Source: Massilia putida
GTDB lineage: Bacteria; Pseudomonadota; Gammaproteobacteria; Burkholderiales; Burkholderiaceae_D
Assembly (NCBI RefSeq): GCF_001941825.1
Contig: NZ_CP019038.1
Location: 6,014,001-6,078,000 of the forward strand
Direction: 5' to 3'
DNA length: 64,000 nucleotides
Made by a program: the position numbers and the translations under genes. Positions 28,709 through 37,285 of this stretch are shown here, piece after piece (the first letter of the stretch is position 1; each line of letters opens with the position of its first letter). The notes under the pieces were generated by a model, which made no database searches, was not told where the DNA came from, and was given only the letters and a program-made list of their open reading frames with translations.

Positions 28709-29161
28709 ATGCGCGAAGTGTCGTTGTTCCGGCTGTACCTGTTGCGGGCGATGTATCTGCTGGTCGTCGTCGGGCTCGGCATGTTCGCCGTGCCGTCCAT
28801 TCTCCGCCATGCGGGGCAGCGCGAGTTGGCGCAAGGCATCGTCGATGCCATGTTGCTGGCGTTCTGGCTGTTGTGCATCGTCGGACTGCGCTATCCGTTG
28901 CGGATGCTGCCCGTGCTGTTGTGGGAACTCGTGTGGAAGGTGCTATGGCTCGCCATGGTCGCCTGGCCGGCATGGCGTGCGGGCACGATGGACGCCGACA
29001 CTGCGGAAAACGCGTTCAATTGCTCTCTCGTCGTGATCCTGCCGTTCGTGCTGCCTTGGGGCTATCTCGTGCGCCATTACCTGCGCGAACCCGGCGATCC
29101 ATGGCGGAACGAACGCACCGTGCCCGCCGGCGAGCCGGCACGCACGGTGTTCGAAGGCTGA
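28709..29161 (+). CDS. Multi-pass membrane protein of unknown function
   Basis: 150 aa from the ATG at 28709, with GAGGAG 6 bp upstream. Four hydrophobic segments are visible: YLLRAMYLLVVVGLGMFAV, IVDAMLLAFWLLCIVGL, PVLLWELVWKVLWLAMVAW and SLVVILPFVLPWGYLV. A short polar C-terminus ends near REPGDPWRNER. No catalytic motif is seen. It is third in the run ArsR-type regulator, small coiled-coil membrane protein, this gene, so the three probably form one envelope-related unit. Confidence 0.75.
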   Translation: MREVSLFRLYLLRAMYLLVVVGLGMFAVPSILRHAGQRELAQGIVDAMLLAFWLLCIVGLRYPLRMLPVLLWELVWKVLWLAMVAWPAWRAGTMDADTAENAFNCSLVVILPFVLPWGYLVRHYLREPGDPWRNERTVPAGEPARTVFEG

Positions 29162-29208
29162 TCGACCGGCGACCCGGCGGCCGGCGGTCCGGCGATCCGG
29201 CGATCCGG

Positions 29209-30540
29209 TCAGCGCTGGCGCGGCGCGTCGATACGATAATCCCAGGCGGCCAGCGTCTGCGGCTTGCCGCCGGGCAGGGTGAAGCGCTGCGCATCGTTCG
29301 ACACGTTGACCGTCACCTGCACGCTGTTGCCCGACAAGGTGCGGCGGAACGCGAACACCTTGTCGTTGCCCGTGTCAAGCACTTGTACGGCGCCGCCGTA
29401 CTGGCCGTTCCACAGCGCCGGATTGGCGTGCTTGAGCGCCAGCAGGTGCGTGTAGAAGGGCGCGTACGCGTAATTCTTCCACTGGATCGGGTCCCTCTCG
29501 AAGAACTGGATGCGCTTGTCGAGGCCGGACTCCTGGCCGCCGTAGATCAGCGGCATGCCCGGCAAGGTCGCGGCCAGCACGGCCATCGCCTTGAACGCGG
29601 GGCCGTACAGTTCGGTGTCGCTGCCGGCCCAGGAATTCTCGTCGTGGTTGCTCGTGAAGCGCATGCGGTAGGCGCCCGGCGGGAACGCTTTCGGCGGGTG
29701 TTCGACGAAGCTTGCTAGCGTGCGCGCATCCGCCTTGCCCTTGGCGACGGCCTTGAACAAGTCTTTCGTGTCCCATCCATACGTCATGTCGAAGGCGTGC
29801 TCGTGCAGCTCGGGCTTGTCGGCCTCGGCCAGCATGAACACGGGTTTTACGCGGTCGAGCTCGGCGCGCGCCTGGTTCCAGAACGGCGTCGGCACCTTGC
29901 CGGCGACGTCGCAGCGGAAGCCGTCGACGTCGGCCTCGCGCACCCAGTACAGCATCGCGTCCGTCATGCCCTTCCACAGGCCGGGCTTGCTCCAGTCGAG
30001 GCCGGTCACGTCCGTCCAGTACTCGGGCTCTGCACTGTCCGTGTACGTGACGGGGTAGATCTCGCCCTTGTCATTCTTGAGGTACCAGTCGGCGTGTTCT
30101 TGCGTCCACGGGTTGTCGAACGCGGTATGGTTCGCGACCCAGTCGATGATCACGTGCATGCCGAGGCCGTGCGCCTGTTTGACGAGCGCCTTCAGGTCGT
30201 CGAGCGTGCCGAACTCCGGATTGACGGCCGTGTAATCGCGCACGGCGTAATAGCTTCCCAACGTGCCCTTGCGATTCTTTTCGCCGATCGGCTGGACCGG
30301 CATCAACCACAGGATGTCCACGCCCATCTTCTTGAGGCGCGGCAGGTGTTGCGCGAATGCCTTGAACGTCCCCTCGGGCGTGTATTGCCGGATGTTCACC
30401 TCGTAGATGTTGGCGTTGCGCGACCAGCTCACATGCTGCATGGGTGCGACACTTGCCGCCTCCGTGGCCGCAGCGAAGGCGGGCAGGGCGGCGCATAACG
30501 CCAGGGAAATTGTAGTCAGGGTACGTCGCATCTGTCTCAT
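29209..30540 (-). CDS. Alpha-amylase family (GH13) glycoside hydrolase
   Basis: 443 aa with a signal peptide (MRRTLTTISLALCAALPAFA), so periplasmic or secreted. GH13 conserved regions are present: VIIDWVANHT (region I), VDGFRCDVAGKVP with the nucleophile Asp (II), VFMLAEAD with the acid/base Glu (III) and RFTSNHDENSW (IV). WLMPVQPIGEKNRKGTLGS near residue 80 is typical of maltogenic or alpha-amylase subfamilies. It should cleave alpha-1,4-glucans. It is divergent from a porin gene with a 226-bp gap; the pair might serve maltodextrin uptake, but that is only positional. Confidence 0.93.
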   Translation of the reverse strand: MRQMRRTLTTISLALCAALPAFAAATEAASVAPMQHVSWSRNANIYEVNIRQYTPEGTFKAFAQHLPRLKKMGVDILWLMPVQPIGEKNRKGTLGSYYAVRDYTAVNPEFGTLDDLKALVKQAHGLGMHVIIDWVANHTAFDNPWTQEHADWYLKNDKGEIYPVTYTDSAEPEYWTDVTGLDWSKPGLWKGMTDAMLYWVREADVDGFRCDVAGKVPTPFWNQARAELDRVKPVFMLAEADKPELHEHAFDMTYGWDTKDLFKAVAKGKADARTLASFVEHPPKAFPPGAYRMRFTSNHDENSWAGSDTELYGPAFKAMAVLAATLPGMPLIYGGQESGLDKRIQFFERDPIQWKNYAYAPFYTHLLALKHANPALWNGQYGGAVQVLDTGNDKVFAFRRTLSGNSVQVTVNVSNDAQRFTLPGGKPQTLAAWDYRIDAPRQR

Positions 30541-30766
30541 CGTTGTCGATATCCTGTAGTTTAGTTACATTGTTGACCGTGCGATTCTAAATCGGAAATC
30601 GGACGATGACCAGTCGGTAAAGCCGAAACCTTCAAATTTCCCCACAAATACATACGTCGGAATCCGCCGACAAGACGTCGGGATAAGATGAGAGTAGATT
30701 TGTGCGATATTGGACAGATAGGATGGTCCTTAAGCGGATAGTGTTAAGGCGTAGAGAGGACACGCC

Positions 30767-31771
30767 ATGAACAAGGGTTTCGTTGCGTGCGTGATGTTGG
30801 GCGGATGTGCGTCGCTCGCATGCGCACAGGATTCGGGAAGCGCTGCCGCCGCGGGCAAGCGCTCGGGATTGGATTACGCCGGCGACACGCCGGGCGGCCA
30901 TGACATCGCCGTCTTCACGGGACAGCCGAGCCGTGGCAATGGGGCCGCCTGGAATTCGACGCCGCGCCGCACCTACAGCCGCCTCGACGACATCGGCACC
31001 CGCCCCGGCAGCGGCGGTTTCACGCTGGGCCACCAGTACAACTTCGAATACCTGGCGCGCCCCGACGTCGGCGACCCGTTCCACGCCGGTACGGCCGGCA
31101 AGGCGAGCAATCTCGTCACCCAGAGCGGCAGGCCCGTCGACAGCGGCGTGCGCTACTACAACAGCCAGTTCAAGCACCTGAGCACGGGCGCGTCGTACAC
31201 CATCGACACGCTCGGCGGCGACCCCATGGCGGACCGCGCCTGGGGCATGACGATCGGCTTCGACTATGGCGCGCTGTCGCTGCGCGTCGCCCACCAGAAC
31301 CGGCACGTGGCCCAGGTCCATTTGTACGACCTGGCGGGCAATAACATGGATGCCAAGAATTCCCTGATCGCGGCCAATGTCCGCACCCGTTGGGGCACCG
31401 CGTATGCCGCTTATTCCGCGAATCGCGGCTGGGGCAGCTCGCCGCTGTACAACCCCGACAATCCGTACGGCGCCGGCGTGGCCAGCACGTCGTCGACGGA
31501 CAGCCGGGACACCCTCGTCGGCGTCGCCGTCCCGGTGACGCGCTCGACGACCTTCCTCGCGTCGTTCATCCACAAGAACGACCGCGACCTGGCCAACCGC
31601 GACGCGAACCAGTTCGCGGTCGGCGCCAGCTATGTCGTCTCGCACAGCACCGACTTCTACGCCGCGGTCTCGCGCACCGTCAACACGAACGGCACCGGCA
31701 TCTTGATCGGCGGCGCCGCGCGCCCGAGCGGCAGCTCGGCCGTCAACGTCGGCATGCGCCACGCTTTCTAG
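30767..31771 (+). CDS. Gram-negative porin, atypical N-terminus
   Basis: 334 aa with a signal peptide ending SLACAQ. The second half has the alternating beta-strand pattern of betaproteobacterial general porins (FDYGALSLRVAHQNRHVAQV, TFLASFIHKNDRDLANRDAN, FAVGASYVVSHSTDFYAAVS) and ends in VNVGMRHAF, whose terminal Phe is the outer-membrane assembly signal. The first ~100 mature residues lack the usual first strands (SSVTLYGVVD-like) and the loop-3 PEFGG-type motif and are rich in Gly, Asp and Pro. It may be a shortened or diverged porin with a different pore. Confidence 0.8.
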   Translation: MNKGFVACVMLGGCASLACAQDSGSAAAAGKRSGLDYAGDTPGGHDIAVFTGQPSRGNGAAWNSTPRRTYSRLDDIGTRPGSGGFTLGHQYNFEYLARPDVGDPFHAGTAGKASNLVTQSGRPVDSGVRYYNSQFKHLSTGASYTIDTLGGDPMADRAWGMTIGFDYGALSLRVAHQNRHVAQVHLYDLAGNNMDAKNSLIAANVRTRWGTAYAAYSANRGWGSSPLYNPDNPYGAGVASTSSTDSRDTLVGVAVPVTRSTTFLASFIHKNDRDLANRDANQFAVGASYVVSHSTDFYAAVSRTVNTNGTGILIGGAARPSGSSAVNVGMRHAF

Positions 31772-31854
31772 CGCACGGCTGCCATGCGCTGCGCCGTCGC
31801 GCGGCAAAAGCAGGTAGCCTGTCCTCATGATTTTTGCATTATTTTGGAGGCAAC

Positions 31855-32292
31855 ATGACTGGCACGAGCACACTTGATCCGGACAACTTTCCGGAAGCAC
31901 CCGACCGTAGCCTCGGCAAGGGCCACGGCGTCGATTCGCTCGGCCCGAGCGATATCTCGGACACGGGCAGCGACGTCGTCGGCGGCCCCGGTTTCGCAGC
32001 GAACCTCGATGACGACCAGAAGCTTGACCTGGACACCGGCACCACGTCCGACAACGAAGCCAGCTACGCCCACGACAGCGCCGGCGCCGATCTGGGCGAC
32101 CCGAACTTCGAAAGCGACAGCGACTTCGGCGGCACGGGCGAACGGGCGGCCGCGGGCCGCGACCTGATCGCCAAGGATGGCAACGACATCGATACCGACC
32201 ACATCGAATCGATCCCGAACCTGCCGCTGACGGACGAGGACGTCGACTTCCTCGGCAGCGCGCCGCCGCGGGGGCCGGCGCCGGGCAAATAG
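31855..32292 (+). CDS. Acidic hypothetical protein
   Basis: 145 aa from the ATG at 31855, with GGAGG 6 bp upstream. It is very rich in Asp, Gly and Ser and has no hydrophobic segment or signal, so it is probably soluble and largely disordered. Conserved-looking pieces are DRSLGKGHGVDSLGPSDISD and GSDVVGGPGF at the N-terminus and IPNLPLTDEDVDFLG at the C-terminus. Its role is unknown. It is followed by a strong terminator, so it is a single-gene unit. Confidence 0.75.
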   Translation: MTGTSTLDPDNFPEAPDRSLGKGHGVDSLGPSDISDTGSDVVGGPGFAANLDDDQKLDLDTGTTSDNEASYAHDSAGADLGDPNFESDSDFGGTGERAAAGRDLIAKDGNDIDTDHIESIPNLPLTDEDVDFLGSAPPRGPAPGK

Positions 32293-32313
32293 TCCGCAGG
32301 CGACAACGACGAA

Positions 32314-32350
32314 GGGCCGGATGGTCGATGCCATCCGGCCCCTGTTTTTT
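32314..32350 (+). terminator. Terminator of the acidic protein gene
   Basis: Perfect 11-bp arms GGGCCGGATGG (32314-32324) and CCATCCGGCCC (32331-32341) around a 6-nt loop, followed by CTGTTTTTT. Confidence 0.93.
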
Positions 32351-32429
32351 GTAGGGCGGGCACGCGGATCGACGCGACCTGATGGGGGCTCGTTTCATTT
32401 GAGGCCCCGGCCTCAAATGCCCACCCTAC
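32351..32429. repeat. Dispersed palindromic repeat family B, copy 2
   Basis: It starts GTAGGGCGGGCA and ends with the inverse TGCCCACCCTAC, with an internal pair around TTTGAGGCCCCGGCCTCAAA. It lies between a terminator and the convergent stop of the SDR gene. Confidence 0.75.
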
Positions 32430-32456
32430 GGATGGGTGCGTTCGCGCGTATTTCGG

Positions 32457-33494
32457 TCACGCATGCCGCACCGTGCGCTGCCACGGCTTGCGCGACAATG
32501 CCCACGCCGCCAGCAACGCACCGCCCACCAGCACGGTCTTGGCGGGCACCGAGCGCATCTCGAACGATGTGTACGGGCTCCGTTCGACGACGCGATGGTC
32601 GCGGTCGTTGCGCTGGCGGAGTTCCTGGGCTGCGTCCGGCGAATGCAGGGCGTCGCGGCGGGCGCTCGAGTTCGGGCGGTCCGATTGCTGCTGGCTGAAC
32701 ATGGTCTTGGTCATGAAGCGGTCGAGCGCGCTCGGCATCAGGTAGCCCGCCAGCGACGTCAGCTTCGAGTGGCCGCCCACGTACACGTCACGCTCCGGCA
32801 CCTGGGCCGCGTGCACGATGGCTTGCGCCACCAGTTCCGGCGCGTAGTTCGGCGGGGGCAGGTCGGGCTCGTGCTCCATATAGCTCTTGGCGTGGTTCGG
32901 GAACGGCGTCGCGATGGCGGACGGCTTGATCACGGTGAGCGAGATGCCCACGTCTTCCTTGTCCAGTTCCATACGCAGCGATTCCGTGAAGGCCTTGACC
33001 GCGTGCTTGGACGCCGAGTACGTCCCCTGCAGCGGCACCGAGCGGTCCGACACTTCGCTGCCCAGGTTGATGAGGGCGCCGCCGCCGCGGCCTTTCATCA
33101 GCTTGACGGCTTCCAGCGAGCCGTGCACGACGCCCCAGAAATTCGTCTGCATGACCTTGCGCATGTCTTCCAGCGCGATATCCTGGTTCTTGCCGAACAC
33201 GCTGATGCCCGCGTTGTTGACCCACGTGTCGACGCGGCCGAAGCGTTCCAGCGCGACCCGGCCGATATGCGCGATGTCGGCCGGATTGCCGACGTCGGCC
33301 GTGACGGTCGCGACTTCCACGCCGCGCTGGCGCATCTCGTGGGCGAGGGTGTCGAGGGCGTCGGCGTCGCGCGCGGCCAGCACGAGGCTCGCCCCGCCTT
33401 CGGCCGCCATGCGCGCCGTGGCGAGGCCGATGCCGCTCGTCGCGCCGGTGATCACCATCACCTGCTCATCCAGTTTTTTGAGTTTGATGGACAT
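32457..33494 (-). CDS. SDR-family oxidoreductase with C-terminal membrane tail
   Basis: 345 aa with AAGGAGG upstream of the ATG. The Rossmann cofactor motif is TGATSGIG near residue 17, followed by NNAGISVFG and the catalytic YSASKHAVKAF, plus a catalytic Ser near 142 (LGSEVSD). Past the SDR core (about 260 residues) it has a linker (SARRDALHSPDAAQELRQRN) and a hydrophobic segment (VLVGGALLAAWALS) before a basic end, so it may be anchored in the membrane. It is a close paralogue of the next gene upstream, separated by 9 bp; the substrate is unknown. Confidence 0.9.
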   Translation of the reverse strand: MSIKLKKLDEQVMVITGATSGIGLATARMAAEGGASLVLAARDADALDTLAHEMRQRGVEVATVTADVGNPADIAHIGRVALERFGRVDTWVNNAGISVFGKNQDIALEDMRKVMQTNFWGVVHGSLEAVKLMKGRGGGALINLGSEVSDRSVPLQGTYSASKHAVKAFTESLRMELDKEDVGISLTVIKPSAIATPFPNHAKSYMEHEPDLPPPNYAPELVAQAIVHAAQVPERDVYVGGHSKLTSLAGYLMPSALDRFMTKTMFSQQQSDRPNSSARRDALHSPDAAQELRQRNDRDHRVVERSPYTSFEMRSVPAKTVLVGGALLAAWALSRKPWQRTVRHA

Positions 33495-33503
33495 GATGCC
33501 TCC

Positions 33504-34562
33504 TTACAGTGCCTGGCGCAGCCGGTTCGCGGACCACGTGCGCATGCCGGGACGGCCCGCGAACTTCCACGCGGCGAACAGCGCGCCGGCGCCCAGCAGC
33601 GCGCCCATCACCTTGCCCTTGCGCAGCGACAGCGCGGTGTATGGGCACGTCTCGATCACGTGGTCGGAGATGCCCTGGCGTTCGCGCAGTTCGTGTTGCG
33701 GGTCCGGCCCGTGCAGGGCGTCGCGACGGTTCGCCGCGCTGGGGATATTCGTCTGCTGCTGCTTGAACATCGTCGCGCGCAGGTACTTGTCGAGCAGGGC
33801 GGGCAGCGCGAAATTGCCGGCCGAGAGCGCCTTGGCCGCGCCGCCGACGAACACGTCGCGCCTGGGATGCTGGGCCGCGTACAGGATGGATGTCGCGACG
33901 AGTTCCGGCGCGTAGACCGGCGGCGGCAGGGTCGGTTCCTTGTCCAGGTAATTCTTCGCGTGCGCGACGAACATCGTGTCGACGGCGGCCGGCTTGATGA
34001 GCGTGACGGCGATCGGCGCCTTGTCCTTCTCCAGCTCGACGCGCAGCGAATCCGTGAATGCCTTCACGGCGTGTTTCGACGCGGCATAAATGCCTTGCAG
34101 GGGAATCGAATGGTCGGACAATTCGCTGCCCAGGTTGATGATGGCGCCGCCGCCGCGCGACTTCATGTGCTTGACGGCTTCCAGCGAGCCGTGCACGACG
34201 CCCCAGTAATTGGTGTCGAACAGACGTTGCATGTCCTCCAGGGACACGTCTTCGTTGCGGCCGAAGATCGAGATGCCGGCGTTGTTGACCCAAGTGTCGA
34301 TGCGGCCGAAGCGTTCCATCGCGGCGTGGCCGATGCGTTCCACGTCGGCCGGGTTGCCGACGTCGGCGGCGACGGTCGCGACTTGCGTGCCGGTGCGGCG
34401 CAGCTCGCTCGCCAGCTGGTCGAGCGCGTCGGCGCTGCGGGCCGCGAGGACCAGCTTGGCGCATTGTTCGGCGGCCATGCGCGCCGTCGTGAGGCCGATG
34501 CCGCTCGTGGCGCCGGTGATGACCATCACCTGCTCGTTAATCTTGCGTAATTGCACTGACAT
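33504..34562 (-). CDS. SDR-family oxidoreductase, paralogue of its neighbour
   Basis: 352 aa from the ATG at 34560-34562, with AAGGAG 7 bp upstream; the longer open frame is not needed. Motifs are TGATSGIG, NNAGISIFG and YAASKHAVKAF. The C-terminal extension repeats the layout of the downstream paralogue: NRRDALHGPDPQHELRERQG, then GALLGAGALFAAWKFAG. The two proteins align over their whole length, including the tail, so this is a tandem duplication that kept the anchor. It is probably co-transcribed with that paralogue, downstream of the LysR gene. Confidence 0.9.
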   Translation of the reverse strand: MSVQLRKINEQVMVITGATSGIGLTTARMAAEQCAKLVLAARSADALDQLASELRRTGTQVATVAADVGNPADVERIGHAAMERFGRIDTWVNNAGISIFGRNEDVSLEDMQRLFDTNYWGVVHGSLEAVKHMKSRGGGAIINLGSELSDHSIPLQGIYAASKHAVKAFTDSLRVELEKDKAPIAVTLIKPAAVDTMFVAHAKNYLDKEPTLPPPVYAPELVATSILYAAQHPRRDVFVGGAAKALSAGNFALPALLDKYLRATMFKQQQTNIPSAANRRDALHGPDPQHELRERQGISDHVIETCPYTALSLRKGKVMGALLGAGALFAAWKFAGRPGMRTWSANRLRQAL

Positions 34563-34706
34563 GAATACTCCTTCGCTCGGGTGGAGAACGGCCGCCACGG
34601 TGCGCTGCAAGCGGATCCGCGCGGCCGGTTCGGTGATCGCGAGTTCGTTGCCGGACACGACATTCGTGGCCGCGCAACGGATTTCCAGTCATTTTCAAGT
34701 CATTCC

Positions 34707-35648
34707 TTACAAGATGGCGCTCTGTTCAGGCTTGCAAGGTTGTGATTCGTGGCGCAGCCAGTCGGCAACGGCCAGCACCGCGGCACTTGGCTGCGGATCG
34801 GCGCGCATGACCAGGTGGTAGGTATAACCGGGGATGGCCGGCCCGAATGGTTGCACGAGATAACCTGCCGCGATTTCCTCGGCCACCAAAGCCAGGCTCA
34901 GCAAGGCAACCCCCTGGCCGGCGACGGCGGCCTGGATGGCATGCCCATCGTCGGAGTACCGGAGCTGTCCGCGCGACGGGTGCCATGCCAGCCCCGTGCG
35001 CGCGAACCACGTTTCCCATGTGGGATTGGCGGCGGACGCCTTTTTCCAGTCGAAGTGGATGAGCGGCACGGTTTGCAGGTCCGTGACCGAGCGGACACCC
35101 AGCATCGGGTTGGCGACCGGCGCGTACGCGTCGGCGAACATGACCTCCGCCGCGAGACCCGGGTAGGGACCGTTGCCGTAGCGTACCGCGATGTCGACGC
35201 CATGTGCATCGAGGTCGACGGTCTCGTTGGACGCGTGCAATTGCAGGTCGATGTCCGGATGCAATGCCTGAAACCGGGCCACCCGCGGCACGAGCCATTT
35301 CGCCGTGAAGGCATGGGTCGCGGACACCGTGACCCGGTCCCGCCTGTTCGTCTGCGTGAGCCGTGCCAGCACCGATTCGATGGCATCGAAACCCTGCCGC
35401 AGCACGGGATACAGCTGCGCGCCGGCGTCGGTCAGCGTGACCTGCCTGACCTGGCGCACGAACAGCCGCAAGCCCGTGTGGTCTTCGAGGACGCGGATGC
35501 GGTGGCTGATCGCCGTCGGCGTCACGGCGAGCTCGTCGGCGGCGCGTTTGAAGCTGCCGTGCCGGGCCGCCGCTTCGAACGCGCGCAGCGACGAGAGGGG
35601 CGGCAGCCGGCGCGTCGTCCGCGGGATGGATGGGTGAATTGAAGTCAT
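34707..35648 (-). CDS. LysR-family regulator, GcvA-like
   Basis: 313 aa from the ATG at 35646-35648; a longer open frame upstream is not credible. The N-terminal helix-turn-helix is LPPLSSLRAFEAAARHGSFK then RAADELAVTPTAISHRIRVL, typical of the GcvA subgroup. The effector domain follows (VTVSATHAFTAKWLVPRVAR, DIDLQLHASNETVDLDAHGV, VAGQGVALLSLALVAEEIAA). It is divergent from the Rid/old-yellow-enzyme genes, 120 bp apart, and precedes the two SDR genes on its own strand, so it may control either set. Confidence 0.93.
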   Translation of the reverse strand: MTSIHPSIPRTTRRLPPLSSLRAFEAAARHGSFKRAADELAVTPTAISHRIRVLEDHTGLRLFVRQVRQVTLTDAGAQLYPVLRQGFDAIESVLARLTQTNRRDRVTVSATHAFTAKWLVPRVARFQALHPDIDLQLHASNETVDLDAHGVDIAVRYGNGPYPGLAAEVMFADAYAPVANPMLGVRSVTDLQTVPLIHFDWKKASAANPTWETWFARTGLAWHPSRGQLRYSDDGHAIQAAVAGQGVALLSLALVAEEIAAGYLVQPFGPAIPGYTYHLVMRADPQPSAAVLAVADWLRHESQPCKPEQSAIL

Positions 35649-35768
35649 CTGATGCCTGAGAAACCGTCGTTTGTCCTGGAGTGCGGTGGCAGCGATTATT
35701 CCAGACATAAACGACATGGGTGAACTGAGCTCATGCCGTTCCCCATTTTTCGACTTCAGGAGCCAGAC

Positions 35769-36170
35769 ATGCTTGAGCGCGTCATCACCCAGCCCGACCC
35801 GTATGAACCCTATCTGCTGTCGCAGGGCATCCGGTTCGGCGACCTGCTGTTCATCTCCGGCCAGGCCGGTGCCGGCGACGACGGGCGTATCGTCGACGGC
35901 GGCTTTCTTGCGCAGGGCGAACAGGCATTTTCCAACCTGCGGCGCGCGCTGGAAGCGGGCGGGTCGAGCTTGCGCGACGTCATCAAGGTCACCATTTTCG
36001 TGACCGACATGGGATATTTCCAGGACGTCGTCGCGCTGCGCAGGAGATTTTTCTCGGCACCTTATCCGGCCGATACGATCGCCGAGATCAAGGCACTCTA
36101 CGACCCGCGGGCGCTCATCGAGATCGAGGCGATCGCGGCCGTACGCCAGCCGGGAGCCGGCGATGCGTGA
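35769..36170 (+). CDS. Rid (YjgF/RidA) family protein
   Basis: 133 aa from the ATG at 35769, with AGGAG 7 bp upstream. The family core is present: GDLLFISGQAGAGDDGRIVD, FSNLRRALEAGGSSLRDVIK, VTIFVTDMGYFQDVVALRR and PADTIAEIKALYDPRALIEI. RidA members hydrolyse reactive enamine/imine intermediates; many relatives lack the key Arg. In this protein the usual R-x-x-V near the end is not clear (the tail reads EIEAIAAVRQPG). It overlaps the old-yellow-enzyme pseudogene by 8 bp. Confidence 0.88.
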   Translation: MLERVITQPDPYEPYLLSQGIRFGDLLFISGQAGAGDDGRIVDGGFLAQGEQAFSNLRRALEAGGSSLRDVIKVTIFVTDMGYFQDVVALRRRFFSAPYPADTIAEIKALYDPRALIEIEAIAAVRQPGAGDA

Positions 36171-37285
36171 TAACGGACACGTCGCCAGTCTCTTCGAGCC
36201 GCTCGTCCTCGGGCCGTTGACCTTGCCCAACCGCCTGGCAGTCGCGCCGATGACGCGCGTGAGCGCCACGGCCGATGGCCTGCCGACCGCGCGCATGGCC
36301 GAGTATTACGCGCAGTTCGCGCAGGGGGGCTTCGGCCTCGTCATCACGGAAGGCGTGTTCACGGACGCGGCGTTCGCGCAGGGGTACCGCCATCAGCCGG
36401 GGTTGGCGAACGCGGCGCAGCGCGATGCGTGGCGGCCCATCGTCGAGGGCGTGCAGTCGCGGGGCGGCCGCGTGATCGCGCAACTGATGCATGCCGGCGC
36501 GCTGTCGCAGGGCAACCCGTACCGCAGCGGCACCGTCGGCCCGTCGGCCGTGCGGCCAAAGGGCAAGCAGATGACGTTCTATCGCGGGACGGGCGATTAC
36601 GCCGTGCCCGCCGCGATGACGCAGCAAGACATCGACGCCGCCGTGGCCGGCTTCGCGCAGGCAGCCGCCCGTGCGCGCGAAGCGGGGTTCGATGGCGTCG
36701 AGATCCATGGCGCGAACGGTTATTTGCTGGACCAGTTTCTGTCGGAAGGCATCAATCTGCGGGACGACCGCTACGGCGGCGGCATCGACGGCAGGCTGCG
36801 CCTGATCGCGGAAATCGCCGGCGCGGTGCGGGCCGCAGTGGGGGCGGGATGCGTCGTCGGCGTGCGCCTGTCGCAGGCCAAGGTCAACGACTTCACCCAT
36901 CGCTGGCGCGATGAAGACGAAGCGGCCCTCATCTTCCGCGCGGTGGGCGCTCTGGCGGTCGACTACCTGCACACGACCGAACACGAAGCGTGGCGGCCCG
37001 CCTTCGACGCGGGGCCGAGCCTGGCCGCGCTGGCGAAGCGCTACGGCGGCAGGCCGGTGCTGGCCAACGGCTCCCTGCACGATCCGGCGCAGGCCGCAGG
37101 CATGGTCGGGCGAGGCGGATGCGGTATCGCTGGGCCGCGGCGCGCTCGCGCAGGCGGACTAGCCCCGGCGCGTCAGGCGGGGCGCGCCGCTGGCATCGTT
37201 CGATCCGGCCATCCTGGCCCCGCTCGCGGATCTCGAGAACGCCGACCGCTGGCGCGCGCGCGCGGCTTACCTGCCGCCCGGCTGA
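36163..37285 (+). pseudogene. Old yellow enzyme family oxidoreductase, two disabling lesions
   Basis: The first ~314 codons encode a normal NADH:flavin oxidoreductase/OYE barrel: LFEPLVLGPLTLPNRLAVAP, MTRVSATADGLPT, IAQLMHAGALSQGNPY, VEIHGANGYLLDQFLSEGIN, RDDRYGGGIDGRLRL and GRPVLANGSL. At 37105-37110 one extra G (GTCGGGCGAG) breaks the frame. In the restored frame the protein goes on EADAVSLGRGALAQAD, then meets TAG (37160-37162) where TGG for a conserved Trp is expected. It then continues PRRVRRGAPLASFDPAILAP to a natural TGA at 37283-37285. So there is a frameshift and a nonsense change. The uninterrupted frame to 38322 runs antisense through the sulfate-binding gene and is spurious. Confidence 0.8.

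Noticed and set aside
30632..32416. 594-aa minus-strand open frame
   Set aside because: It is antisense to the porin and acidic protein genes and Arg/Gly-rich, as expected for a high-GC shadow.
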